64,000 bases of DNA. It comes from Parus major. Lineage: Eukaryota; Chordata; Aves; Passeriformes; Paridae. The stretch is from NCBI RefSeq assembly GCF_001522545.3, contig NC_031778.1, forward strand, positions 23,343,920-23,407,919, given 5' to 3'. Of this stretch, positions 23,601 to 36,165 are shown in pieces (positions within the stretch are counted from its first letter, which is position 1; each line of letters begins with the position of its first letter). The notes beneath the pieces are model-generated. The model ran no database searches, was not told where the DNA came from, and was given only the letters and a program-made list of their open reading frames with translations. The translations under genes and the position numbers were made by a program.

Positions 23601-25720
23601 CACTATATAAACCAGCCAAGTCATTTGGTCAGCAGCAACCAAATACTGTTTTGTAATAGATGCCCCATGGATGTGTTTCTGCTTGAACACAGAGTGGGGT
23701 GAGAGCTTCAACTCTTAGTTCTGTACAAGAGAATTTGGCTGTTCCTGAATTGCAGAAAATTCCTGCAGAGAGGTTGTGAGGAGCAGGATGAGCCCCAGGC
23801 AGAGCCTGGCTCCAGGGCTGTCTCCAAGCTGTGACATCCTGGTGTCCCAGACATCCACATGCTGCAGGAACCCTACAGGAGGTGGAGATCAGTCAGGGAA
23901 GAGCTGAACCCCGTTGGTTTTGTTGTGACTTCCCAATCCTGGGCACTGGAAAAGTTGTGGCAGGGGTCCTCTTGTGCTCCCAGGGTTTTTTTATTTTTTA
24001 TTTCAGGAAGTATGTGGGAAGTAGGAAGTCTACATTTCATTCTTACTAATAAACAGACAGGAATGTCAAGGTATAAAAGGGTGAAGCAGCAATAAAATCA
24101 CCCAGACATACCCTGTTGTCTCATGCATGGGTTATTCAAAGACCAAAAAAATCATCAGGTGGATTTGCTGAAAAAGTAAACAAAGGGAAGTCTCTCAGTA
24201 GAAGCTGTTATTAATACTGAGACTAATTAATTACCAGGAGCTAAATCCTGAGTCATGCTGAGACTCTTGCTAAGAGCAGAGCAAGTGTCTGGATTTCTCA
24301 TTGCCTGCTCTGATGATTTGGGCTCAATAGGAAATACCATCTTCTGGCCCTAAAAAAGATCTTTAAAAGCCATTAATGTTGGTTTTCCAAGCCAAACAAT
24401 TCAGTGTTTAAAAAGGTGATATTTCATATCAATACATTTATAAACGTTTGCATGTGTCTGGTGTAGGGTGAATTCTCTTAATCTAATCTGGTGTCTGTTA
24501 TAAAGCAGAATTTAGTTCTGTGGCCTCGGGATTTCCTCAGGGAGAAACACTCCTGAGAGGTTTAATGAGGGTGCACCAGGGTCTCTAATTAACAAAGAAG
24601 CAAGTTCTGAAGGGAGAAATAAAATCATAAAATAGACCAGCTCGTACAGCTAGAAATGAGAATAAGCTCTGAGGCACACAGGCCCTTCTGCAGGTTATCA
24701 AATTACACTAAATGACACTCACATCAACTTGAAGAAATGTTTTACATTATCCTTCAAAGGAAAGGAATAAACTCAATCCCATTCACTTTATAGAGTATCA
24801 GGTATTTAAAAATTGCATTTTCGAAGAGCTTGGCTTCCCAGAGAAGTGAAGGCAAGCCTGTTACATCTGCCCGAGGAGACCCCAACCTTTTGGAATCATT
24901 TTAAAGGTTTAAAATAAAGAGCAGTCAAGCTGGCTCGGAGGCACAGGTTCTCAGAGGAATTAGATGCCTGAAAGTTTAATTAAAAAACTCAGTGAGACAG
25001 AGAAAAGTGACCACACCAGTGCCCCCTTAAAGGCAAGGCTGGTAAGGTACAAAAGACTGATCCCCACGGAGAGAAATGTTCTGTGGGAGCTGACAAGGGA
25101 CATCAATCCAGAGCCAGGGATTAATGAATTCCTCTGCTCCGGGAGCTGCCGGGGATTTTCCGTCCTGCTTGGATCAGCAGAGCACTCGGGGCTTCCTCAG
25201 GATGAGGCAGAGATGGAATTCTCTGCTCCAAAAGCACCTGGAGCAAAGAACCTCGCTGACACTCGACAGATTTCGGGAAGGTGTTTGGGGAGCTGGGCAG
25301 GAAGGTGCAGAGGAAGGGAATTGTGGCTCTGTGCTCCCAGGGGAAGCCTGGGGATTGTTGGATATCTGATCCCATCATGTGTTCCATGGTAAATCAGGGA
25401 GTTCCAGAGGTGTTTTCCAGCTCCATCCCATTTGGAGAGTTTGAACTGCCTGGCTGAGCACCATCAGCAGAATTGTCTTGGTGTTTCAGGAATTCAGAAT
25501 TGTTTCAGGAATTTTACCGGTGCTAAAATCCAACCCACAGCTCCGGGATAATTTATTCCTGGATATGTTTGGCTTATTTTATTATTTACAATTTTTACAG
25601 ATTACTCACGAAAAACCTTTTAGGATTTTTGAAGGGTTTGGGATGCTTTGAGATGGTGAGGAAACAGAATCTGAAGAGCCCTGAGGCAGTGGAGCTGAAG
25701 TCTGGGAGCTTAAAGGCCTT
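23601..25720. other. Intergenic, nothing recognised
   Basis: Unique intergenic DNA. No domain, RNA gene or clear transposon identified. Confidence 0.5.
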
Positions 25721-25725
25721 GAAGA

Positions 25726-25822
25726 GTTGGGGTCAGATGGTTGTTGGGGTCAGATGGTTGTTGGGGTCAGATGGTTGTTGGGGTCAGATGGTTGTTGGGG
25801 TCAGATGGTTGTTGGGGTCAGC
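25726..25822. repeat. 17-bp tandem repeat, about 6 copies
   Basis: TTGGGGTCAGATGGTTG repeated almost perfectly about six times. Near-identity of copies suggests recent expansion. Confidence 0.95.
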
Positions 25823-28319
25823 TGTTTATTTTGCTTCAGATTTGGGAGTTTTATTTCATCAGCTCACCCTGCTGTTTTGCATTTTTTAATTGCTGCCTTC
25901 TGGCAGTCTTGTGCAGAAGCACTGCAGTTTTGTAGCTAAAAGGCTCAAATCCTTCAGTGTCACTCATATTCCTTAGAGTTTGCTGTCCCTGTTCTTTGTG
26001 CTGACAGAAGAATCAACATGACAAAAAGAGAAGGATCTGAACCCCAAGGCCTGCAGGACCCTGTGCCCTCTCAAGGAGATGTGTTTGGATGGGACCATTT
26101 AAAAGCTGACAGTCCCAGGGGATGGGGACCTCTCCTGTTGGCCATTCCTTGATAAGATCCCTGTGGTTTAAACCACAATTTAAAAACTGAGGTTTCTGAG
26201 TTTAGGAATACCTCACAGAGCTCATTGAACACGGGTCCAGTGTGGTGAAATGGGGATGAAATGCCACTTTAAGGGAAGGTGTGGAGCAGCAGAAGAAACC
26301 ATTGCAAAAATGGCTAGCAGCACTCCCTCCTGGGAGCCAACTGCCCAATAATTCAGAATCCAGGAGGAATTCAGTGTCTGAGGAATGCAGGACAAGGCTT
26401 TTCCAATATCAGCTAACTGGTATTACTCAAAATGTCTCTGTGCCACTCATTTCAGACAAGTAACTGACCCAAAGGAAAGCCTTTCCTGTGTCAAACAAGT
26501 TGTGAGTGCTGCAGAGGAGACAGCAGCACTCTGAAGCGCTGTGTGCACATTAAACTGATTTTTCCCCACGTGAGTGGGCCCTGCAGAGTTCTGTGCTGCT
26601 ACAATCAGGTTTGCTCCAGTGTCATTAGCTCAAACACCCTGTTTGGGTGCTGGACATCCATCTCCTCTGCTCCTGGATTGGCCAGCTCGCTGTCATTTGG
26701 GGTGTAAATCCCGAGGGTGGAGGCTCTCAGCACCCACCACACTGCAGGGATCATTTTTAAGTGGAAATTCACGGCCAGTAATGAGTGCAGGCACATTCTG
26801 CAGGTTGGGGATTTTGGCAAACAGGGAATTCCTTGTGTTTCTCCAGGTTCTGTCACACAGCTGTGCTCGGCGTTCCTGTGCTGCTGCTGCTCATCCCCGA
26901 TGTGTTTGTGATTTATTTTTGATTTCCCCTGGGTTTTTGGGTTTGCTCTCAGCCCCTCCTCGGGCTCAGAGTGCCCTAAAGACATTTACAGCCCCGTTTC
27001 ATTGTTTTCCGTCGGGTCCTTCCTCAAAGTTCTCCTTTCCCACAATGTATGCAAACCTCCTGACAAAGCTTTATGAGCCGTGGCTTTGGATTGAATATTT
27101 TTTATTATTTCCTTGTTCTCCCCATATTTATTCATCCACTCCCTTTCAGTCTTACAAGGTGCTTTCATTGGTGCAAAGATCATCTTTTTGTTCTCTATTT
27201 TTACTCTTTTTTTAAAAAACTTTTTGTTGATTTGTTTTAACTTTTGTTTTACCCTTTTTATTTGCCTGGCCAATGAGAAGTTTCCAGGCCCTGTATTACC
27301 CTGATTCTGGCAAAATATCTGCAAAAAAGAAGTAATTTTGTGAATTTAATAAACCACCTGGCTCTGGAACCTGAGCCATGGATATTGTTTGGTTTCAGTA
27401 ATTATAGTTGGGAACAGCAGCAATGAATTTATCGATCCAGACAAAGGCCAATCTCCTGTGAAATTCTGCTTGCCTGTTAAAAGGTAACTGTGCCTTAATC
27501 AATAGTTTCCAGTTACTTTATCTAAAGCACACACATTTATCTCTCAAGAATGGGAGGATCTCGACCTTCCCTTAAGAAGTCAGAGAAGTTTTATTTCTTA
27601 CAGGGACATCCCAAATTTCTGTGAAAATCCCTTGTGTCGTTTGGATGGAACACAAAATATAAAGGTGTTCTGCAAACACCTTAATTAATGGGTGATTAAT
27701 TAATGTCTGGCTCCTCATGGGGTGGCTCAGGGCTGGGTGCCTTTCCCAGCACAAGGGAATCATTTTGGATTGAAATCATGTGGATTTTTCTTTGTTGAGG
27801 ATTAACAATAAAGGTTTAATTTACCTAAAATGTCTAGTGGTGGTCACACAATTCTTCTGTGCCCATCAGTATTTAAACAGCTTGAATTCTCTGAAAAGGT
27901 GAAAAAAAATATAAAGAGTTACAGAATTTAAGGAGTTAATCAGGAGGGGTGGTGAAGGAAGATAAACGACAGCAATACCATGAAAAAGGGAAGATAAAGA
28001 AAAATAAGTGAGAAAATTCTCTGGCCAAAGTACTGCTGTAGATACACAAAGCAAAAAAAAAAATCCCTTCCCAGCCATTAACTTTGTACTCTGGTGCAAA
28101 AGCTGAGGTTGTTCTTCTTTTAAAATCAACATTTGAGGTGTGCAAACCCTCCTGGTGCTCACAGAGAAACTTCCCTGTGCTCTCCCTGAACGCTCAGCGC
28201 TGAAGGCAGAAGGTTCAGAGATAAAATAATACCAGACCCAAAGATGATGCAACTTTGGAGAAAATATTCTGCAAAGAACTGTCTCCTGATAGTAACTCTG
28301 AGCAGTATTAATCCTGAGG
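25823..28319. other. Intergenic, nothing recognised
   Basis: Unique DNA. A 213-codon open frame at 26574-27215 has no recognisable domain and no coding context, so it is not called. Confidence 0.5.
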
Positions 28320-28324
28320 ATGAA

Positions 28325-28820
28325 TAGTTAAAAATATATTGTTATAAATATATTTTATATGTGGTATAGATATGTAGATACGTGTATTATGTTTATTTTA
28401 TATTTATTATAATTTATATTTATATTTATTATATTTTATATTTATAATATAATATTATAAATATTGTATTGTATTGTATTTTATTACATTACATTACATT
28501 ACATTATATTATATTATATTATATATTACATTACATTACATTACATTATATCATATCATATCATATCATATCATATCATATCATATCATATCGTATTTGT
28601 TTTTTATATTTATTGTATATAATATATAATATATAATGTATAATACATACTATATAGTATATAGTATATATTACACAGTATATGCTATATACTATATAAT
28701 ATATAATATATAATATACAATATATAAGACAATATACCATATATAAAATAAAACATAAGATAAAATATTACATATATATATATATATAAATTATAAAAAC
28801 ACATATTTATATATGTTATA
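28325..28820. repeat. AT-rich satellite with (ATATC)n and (ACATT)n tracts
   Basis: Nearly 500 bases of A/T-rich repeats: (ACATT)n around 28485-28545, a clean (ATATC)n pentamer run at 28547-28592, then TATA-type repeats and an (AT)n run near 28775. Confidence 0.9.
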
Positions 28821-29330
28821 TGACTTTAACATATTAAAGTCAAGCATTATGGAAATGAATCATAGTTAAATAACTCTTCCATTTAACCTACACAGGGGAA
28901 ATTTAAAATTTCTTAGCTGTCACCTACATTGAGCCTTTCGTTTTTGAAGCTTAATGTTTTCCACTGAGTCATTTGGATCATTGATTATTTAAAACACCCA
29001 TTTATTGCCCACGCTAAAGGGTGAATTTTTACAGCTTTTGCTTCCTCGTGTGCTGCTGAAAAGTCCCTGTCAAGCACTGAGGAAAACCCGAGGCAAACCC
29101 CAGAAAACTGAGGAACATCATTAAAAATTCTTTATAAATGTGTTTCCTCGCTGGGACATCTTGTGGTGTGTGAGGCTTCCTGCAGCTCCTCAAAACGAAA
29201 ATATCGGGCTGCAAATTCAAACGGAGAACCCTCTGAGAGGCTTCCAGCACACAGCTAAAAATCGCTTTTTTTAAACAAAAACTGCCTCATTGCAGCACTC
29301 CTGGGCTTATTTTCAGAGATTACTTTCAAT
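28821..29330. other. Intergenic, nothing recognised
   Basis: Unique sequence between two A/T repeat blocks. Confidence 0.5.
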
Positions 29331-29334
29331 TTGT

Positions 29335-29840
29335 TAAATATAAATGTAAATGTAAATATAAATGTAAATATAAATATAAATATAAATNNNNNNNNNNNNN
29401 NNNNNNNNNNNNNNNNNNNNNNNNNNNNNNNNNNNNNNNNNNNNNNNNNNNNNNNNNNNNNNNNNNNNNNNNNNNNNNNNNNNNNNNNNNNNNNNNNNNN
29501 NNNNNNNNNNNNNNNNNNNNNNNNNNNNNNNNNNNNNNNNNNNNNNNNNNNNNNNNNNNNNNNNNNNNNNNNNNNNNNNNNNNNNNNNNNNNNNNNNNNN
29601 NNNNNNNNNNNNNNNNNNNNNNNNNNNNNNNNNNNNNNNNNNNNNNNNNNNNNNNNNNNNNNNNNNNNNNNNNNNNNNNNNNNNNNNNNNNNNNNNNNNN
29701 NNNNNNNNNNNNNNNNNNNNNNNNNNNNNNNNNNNNNNNNNNNATATAAATATAAATATAAATATAAATATAAATATAAATATAAATATAAATATAAATA
29801 TAAATATAAATATAAATATAAATATAAATATAAATATAAA
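29335..29840. repeat. (AAATAT)n hexamer microsatellite with gap
   Basis: Clean AAATAT/TATAAA hexamer units on both sides of the gap 29388-29743, so the gap is presumably the same array. Apparent Tyr-Lys and Phe-Ile open frames come from the repeat. Confidence 0.95.
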
Positions 29841-31804
29841 TTTCTGCTCTTCAGGTAAAGTCCACATTTCTTTTCATCATGCACTAAGTTTTCACTTTGT
29901 GGCACTGAAAATTCCTATCAAGGAGTGCAAACTGCCCAAATAAGCAGGTTCCTAAAGTGGAACTCCCATTTTTTCCACGTTGGTTGTGATTCAGAAGATC
30001 CCTGGTTACCAGTTCATAACTGAAGTGAGATTTGAATATAAAGAGGAATAACGAGCATTAAAAGAAAGGGTTGATCTGACAGAGGATTCCTGAAGCTGCT
30101 GAAATGCTGCGTAATTCAGGAAAATGATCTGCCCATTATTGTCCCCCCAAAGAAAAGCTGAACAGAAATATTCCCATTTATCAGAAAATCAAGAAAATGG
30201 GAGAATGGGCCTCATTAGTGCTGCTGCTCAGAGCACTCATTTTCTCCAGTACAGAGGAACAAAGAGAGATGCAAACTTGGAGAAATTTTCATTTCTCTGC
30301 TCAATACCAAGCCCTGAGCCTTTCAAAATTCTTTATTCATTCATGTGTTTGAGTTTCCTTTCAAAAAGAGCCTGAGACACAGCACTGACAATAGCAATCT
30401 GCATCTGGATATTTACATTTTTGCTGCATCTTGGGTTTGATGCTGTTTTATGAGCTGAACTCTGCTCCCTGTGAGTGTTAGCAGCCAGAAATAAGAGTTT
30501 AAATCCGAGATGCTCCCAAAAAAGTCTCTGTTTTCGTGTTCCTATCAGTGTACAACATGAAACACATCACCCAGCACCTCACACTATTTAATTATCTGAG
30601 CATATTGTGTGGATTGATTTTCCAAATGCAGCTCCAGTGATCAGCAGTCCACTGGAAACCTGGGGAATTAAGGATGGAAAAGGAACTTCCCTTCCTGCAG
30701 TCAAGTGGAACAGGATCCAGAATCCTGGAGTTCCCAGACCTGCCAGCAGATAAGAAGTTTTCCTTTCCTAATTAATTAGAATTAATTAATTAATTCCTTT
30801 CTAATTTATTTAGAAATATTCTTGAACTCATCCCAAACCAGCAGAGACAGAAGCATTTTTTTGTCACTGTCCCACCATCAGAGGTGCTACAAGGATTTGT
30901 TTTAACATGGAAAAAAGATATCCTTGGATCTTCCAGGGCACACTGGCATCGTTTCAGTCACCACTTTTTATCTCAAATGAATTTTTTCCCTTTCCTGTAA
31001 AAGGAAATTGTGTTGGAAAAGCAAATCAGCTGGGACACCAGCACGGAAGTGCAGCTCCACAATCTGCTGATTGAGGATTGATTCCTGCTCTTCTTCAGCT
31101 ATTTGCAGCTGATGGATTTTTGGGATCTACTCCAGCTCCAGCACCAAGGAACATTTTCACCAGTGGTCACATCATGACCTATAAATTTGTCTGCAAATCT
31201 CTGATTTAGCTCATTAAAAACTGAACAGTTATGGGCTGAACTGTAGCAAATGTACCAAAGGAAAGGAAAGGCAATGTCCCATTTGAACACTGTAGGAAAT
31301 AGAAAGTGATTTAAGAAAGTGATTTAAAGCAGAGTGGCTGAGATCAGAGCAGGCTGTGCTCCTGCAGAGCGTGTGAAGCTGCCTGGCTCCTGCTCGCTGC
31401 CATCTGGGAGCCCTGGGCTGAGTTCCTGATCACAGCAGCAGATGTTGGGCTGATGTGAATCAGCAAAGGGCCACTGGAGCCACAGCAGCTCCCTCCAGGC
31501 TGCAGCCTCTGGGAGACACAGAATATTGGGAGTTCACAGCTAATCCCACGGCAGCCTCCAAAAAAATGGGGATAAAAGTATCTAGAGGTGTTCAGCTAGG
31601 AAAGGAGAGCTCATTAAAGGGGTGTTCCACATCCAGAGAGGCCTTGTGGGAGGAGATGCTCGAGGCAGCTGGAATGTGCAGGGACACAGCAGAGCCCAGG
31701 GACACTGGGAATGAGGGAGAGATCCCAAAGGAAATCTGTGCCATCAGCAGGCCCTTAACATCTGAGAGGGGCCAGAGCAGCTCCAGGAGCTTCGGTGTCC
31801 ACAC
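29841..31804. other. Intergenic, nothing recognised
   Basis: Unique sequence. No exon, RNA gene or transposon identified. Confidence 0.5.
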
Positions 31805-31918
31805 AATGGGATTAAAGGGTTAAAAATGGGAAGGCAAGAAATGTTCCCCATGTGAATCCTGAATGGGATTAAAGGGTTAAAAATGGGAAGGCAAGAAATG
31901 TTCCCCCTGTGAATCCTG
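31805..31918. repeat. 57-bp tandem duplication, two near-identical copies
   Basis: Copies at 31805-31861 and 31862-31918 differ at about one base (CCCCATG versus CCCCCTG), indicating a recent duplication. Confidence 0.95.
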
Positions 31919-32169
31919 TCCCACTGGGAACATTTGAAGCTGATTTTCCTTCTCAAGCCTGTGCACTCCATCACCTTCAGAAACTGATTTTAAGAAGTGA
32001 GTTTTTACATATCACCCTGATTTAAGAGTATTTTTCTCGAAGTGTAAATACTTCTTTTTTTCTGATTAAAAAAAGAGCAAAATGCAGTGAGGAGTGGTTC
32101 TAAATGAACAAACCCAAGGGGAAACATGCACAGGGCCCTACAGCTTTCAAATAAAAATACCTTTCACCT

Positions 32170-32680
32170 AAGTGTACATTTAGAATAATAATACATAATA
32201 ATAATTACATAATATAATTAAATATATATTTAATTTATATGTATATTATATATTTATATGTGTATATATACAATGTTGTGTATATTTATATATTATATAT
32301 TTATATTTGTATAATTTATCTATTACATAAATATATAATATATAATATAGTATATATAATAAAAATATATATTCTATATAATATATAATATATATNNNNN
32401 NNNNNNNNNNNNNNNNNNNNNNNNNNNNNNNNNNNNNNNNNNNNNNNNNNNNNNNNNNNNNNNNNNNNNNNNNNNNNNNNNNNNNNNNNNNNNNNNNNNN
32501 NNNNNNNNNNNNNNNNNNNNNNNNNNNNNNNNNNNNNNNNNNNNNNNATATTATATTATATTATATTATATTATACTATATATAAATATTATCTCTATTA
32601 CACTATCATTTCATAATAATTATACAAATAAATGTTATAATTTCATAATAATTGCCCAAATAAATGTTATATATTTTATA
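32170..32680. repeat. AT-rich satellite with gap
   Basis: TATA/TTATAT repeats around the gap 32396-32547, followed by a (TATAT)n run. Confidence 0.9.
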
Positions 32681-33687
32681 TGTTTTTTTTATCAGTATAT
32701 TAGTAAAAGCATTCAGATCAATTAATTTTGTTGCTCAAAAAGAGGTATTTAAGATAAACTGAGAATTAGAGATTTTCTAATTGCATAATGAGGTGCAAAA
32801 TTCACAAATTGCGAATTTACAAAGTGTAAATTCTTTGTAAAACAAATCTGTCTGTTGCTTGAAGGATAGGAAGGTGAGCAGAGCCTAATTCCCACCTTCA
32901 TATTTGCATTATTATTTTCCAAGCTAAAAAATATGCAAAAAAATATCAAAGCAGCAGAGCTTTGTTGTGTAGCATCACATGAAGTCTGAACAGCACCACA
33001 CCACAAGAATTTCTGTTTTGTGCATAATTTATTATGTCATAAGCACCTACAACTCATTTCAGATTCAAAATACCCAATTGTTTGGGGTTTTTTTAAAGGC
33101 AGCCCAGTAACATAGGATCAAGGATTCAGAGGGGAACTGGTCAGTCCTTCAAAATTGGTCTTTGGAGTGTTTTTGCACTGTGGAGCTGAGGTGAAATCAA
33201 ACAAAAATAGTGTGGTAATTGTTCCTCTGAGAGCCAAGCAGCTTGGTTAGATTACAGTCACACAAATCGCACTTGATTCATCTCTGATGATGTCTACAAT
33301 CAAGTCACAATATAAATTATTCTCTGGATGATACCAGATGAAAAGAGCACCGAAGGATTGTTTTCCCTCATAATTAAGCATGTTTTGGATATTATTATAT
33401 GGAGTTACACAGGATGTGCTGCCTTTCCAACTCCATCCTTCCCAGACCCCACGGAGCGGTCACTGGGTGCTAAGGGATGTGGGACAGGTGGGATGAGCAT
33501 GTCTGGGGAAATGAGAAAAGGAGGTGATGAAAAGGGAAGTGATGATATAAAAGGGTTTTCTTTCCTTTCATAAGATTCCAGCCTGGCTCTTACACACCCA
33601 GTATTCTTTTCCAATCGTATTCTGACTAGTTCTGAACACCGGGCAGGAATGGAACACATAGTACCAGAGTCCAATTTCATTATTCAT
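32681..33687. other. Intergenic, nothing recognised
   Basis: AT-rich unique DNA with no supported gene. Confidence 0.5.
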
Positions 33688-33878
33688 CATAGAATTTCTG
33701 CCTAATATCTAATCTAAACCTACGCCCTCTCAGTTAAAGCCATTCCCTGTGTCTTGTCCCTCCATCCTTTGTCCAAAGTCCCTCTCCAGCTCTCCTGGAG
33801 CCCCTTTGGGCACTGGAAGAGGTTCTGAGCTCTCCCCAGAGCCTTCTCTTCTCCAGGCTGAACAATCCTAACTCTTTG
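33688..33878 (-). mobile_element. CR1 LINE fragment, minus orientation
   Basis: The plus strand shows the reverse complement of a CR1 body. Diagnostic pieces are CCTAATATCTAATCTAAACC, 'aaagtccctctccagctctc' and 'gagccttctcttctccaggc'. About 190 bases remain, with diverged positions, so it is an inactive copy. Confidence 0.9.
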
Positions 33879-34849
33879 TAAATGATGCTATTTCTTTATT
33901 TGATTTTATCTCTATTTAGTCTTCTACAACATTACTACATGAAAAGTCTGCGCTACATTTTAAAAAGCAACAAGCTGTATGAAGAAAATGTCATTTTTTG
34001 TCCATCCAGACTGGGACGTGAAAAGGCTGCTGTTCCTACACCACGTTTGGACAAAATGCGTTACATACGTTAGACAAGTCATGCCTATATGGAACACCAC
34101 CAGCACTAATTAGCCCAAACTAATTTCCCTTCCTCATATTGCCATGACATCACTGCCACGTTTATGCAACAGATGGGACTGTGGTGACTCAGCTCCTGTC
34201 ACTTTTTGGGTTTTTTTGGAGAACTAAGCCTCATCCTCTGGGAAGTGTCCAGAGATAAAACACACAGTTCCTCATAGTCTGAAAAATCATTGTGTTTTCT
34301 CAAAAAGCTGAAACAATTTCTCTTCTGATACTCCTCAGTCTCTGAGGGACTCGGTGACTTCATTTTCACCCTTGGGAAGCTGAATCTCCTGCTGTAACTT
34401 TGACTTTTCTCAGCAAATATCATGGAAAATTATAATGAGCTCTATCAACATGGAAACCTTTACAGAGTTAATTTCCAATCATTAAAAATGAGTAGAGACT
34501 ACATGCAGGATCAGGGTAGTGTATTATATACACATATATCATATGTATGTATATATGTGTATATCTATATCTATATATATGTATAGATGTACACACCCTG
34601 GAGAATTCTTCTGCTTATGGCACAAAGACATTATTTTTGAGGTAAAATTTCAGAAGTAGGAACAAAATTACCACAAAATTACCATCCTCTCTGCTCTGCA
34701 AGTGTGTATCTCTATTGTTTTCAATACTGTTTATCTTATTTCAATGAAAAATTTTAAAAGTTTCTGTAGCAGATTGGTTTTAGTTTTTTGGGGTTTTTGC
34801 CTCTAAAATTCTGGAAGGCTGGGAGGAAGTGGGTTTTTAGCAAAGGCAG
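33879..34849. other. Intergenic, small (TATATG)n patch
   Basis: AT-rich unique DNA with a TATA/TATG simple repeat around 34530-34590. Nothing else seen. Confidence 0.5.
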
Positions 34850-35205
34850 AGTGTAGCGAGGGAAAAGATTAAAGTGTAATTTTCAGCTCCACAATGCAAA
34901 TAAATGTAAAGTGTAAAGAGGGGAAAGTTTAACTTAATTTTTGACTCCATGATGGCAGCAAATGCAAACTTTAGTGAGGGGAAGGATTAAACTGTCAACT
35001 TTGGGCCCTGTGAGGGGACTGAATGTAAAGTGTAGTGGAAAGAGTGATTAAAGCATTAACTTTCGGCTCCATGACGGGAAGTGAATGCGGAGTGTAACAA
35101 GCGGAAGGATTAAACTCTTAACTGTCGGCTCCATAAGAGGAGCGAAGAGAAAGTGTAGTGGGGTGAAAGATTAAAATGCTAACTTTCGCCTCCAAAGGCG
35201 AGCAC
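34850..35205. repeat. Degenerate 60-bp tandem array upstream of the KPNA4 promoter
   Basis: About six units of 58-62 bp. Landmarks recur at 34850, 34910, 34968, 35029, 35091 and 35152 (AGTGTA-like), each followed by 'ggaaggattaaa', 'taactttcggctcca' and 'gaatg'. Units nearer the CpG island carry CGs (TTTCGGCTCC, ACGGG) that distant units lack. The array ends where the CpG island begins. Confidence 0.85.
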
Positions 35206-36165
35206 GGACGGGATTAACCCCGCGGTTCCCGGCCGGGCCCGCAGCAGCGCAGGCGCGGGGAGCGCCCGTCCGGCCGCCCCTCCCCTCAGCCCCAACACCC
35301 AAGATGGCGGCGGCGCTGAGGCGGCCCCTCCTTCCCTGCCCCTTCCCGCGCTGCGTCACGGCTCCCGCCCTCTCCCTCCGCGCCGCCATTGGCCGCGGGG
35401 GGCGCGCGGCGCAGCCAATGGGCGGTGGCACCCACAGCGAGGCTGCCCCTGTTTCCCCCTCCCTGCCTCGCTCGCCCCGTCCCTTCCCCCGCTCGGCGGC
35501 ACCGGCGCGTTCGGGNNNNNNNNNNNNNNNNNNNNNNNNNNNNNNNNNNNNNNNNNNNNNNNNNNNNNNNNNNNNNNNNNNNNNNNNNNNNNNNNNNNNN
35601 NNNNNNNNNNNNNNNNNNNNNNNNNNNNNNNNNNNNNNNNNNNNNNNNNNNNNNNNNNNNNNNNNNNNNNNNNNNNNNNNNNNNNNNNNNNNNNNNNNNN
35701 NNNNNNNNNNNNNNNNNNNNNNNNNNNNNNNNNNNNNNNNNNNNNNNNNNNNNNNNNNNNNNNNNNNNNNNNNNNNNNNNNNNNNNNNNNNNNNNNNNNN
35801 NNNNNNNNNNNNNNNNNNNNNNNNNNNNNNNNNNNNNNNNNNNNNNNNNNNNNNNNNNNNNNNNNNNNNNNNNNNNNNNNNNNNNNNNNNNNNNNNNNNN
35901 NNNNNNNNNNNNNNNNNNNNNNNNNNNNNNNNNNNNNNNNNNNNNNNNNNNNNNNNNNNNNNNNNNNNNNNNNNNNNNNNNNNNNNNNNNNNNNNNNNNN
36001 NNNNNNNNNNNNNNNNNNNNNNNNNNNNNNNNNNNNNNNNNNNNNNNNNNNNNNNNNNNNNNNNNNNNNNNNNNNNNNNNNNNNNGCTCGGGCCGGGCCT
36101 GCCCCAGCGGCCCCGCTTCGGGGAGGCTTGGCCGGAATTCCTGCAGGAACAATCTCTCTGAGCGG
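35206..36165 (+). promoter_or_regulatory. CpG-island promoter of KPNA4; first exon probably in the gap
   Basis: Dense CpG DNA on both sides of the gap 35516-36085. It holds a YY1-type site AAGATGGCGGC (35301-35311), an ATF/CRE-like TGCGTCAC (35352-35359) and two CCAAT boxes (reverse 35388-35392, forward 35415-35419). Such elements are typical of housekeeping promoters. KPNA4 coding exon 1, expected to encode 23 residues, is not found elsewhere and is therefore presumed missing in the gap. Confidence 0.75.

Noticed and set aside
26574..27215. 213-codon open frame in the ARL14-KPNA4 interval
   Set aside because: Composition looks random, with no motif and no splice context.
35304..35515. ATGGCGGCGGCG start with an Ala/Arg/Pro-rich frame in the KPNA4 CpG island
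   Set aside because: It does not match the N-terminus of importin alpha-3, it is a YY1-type promoter motif, and the frame relies on the Ns of the gap to stay open.
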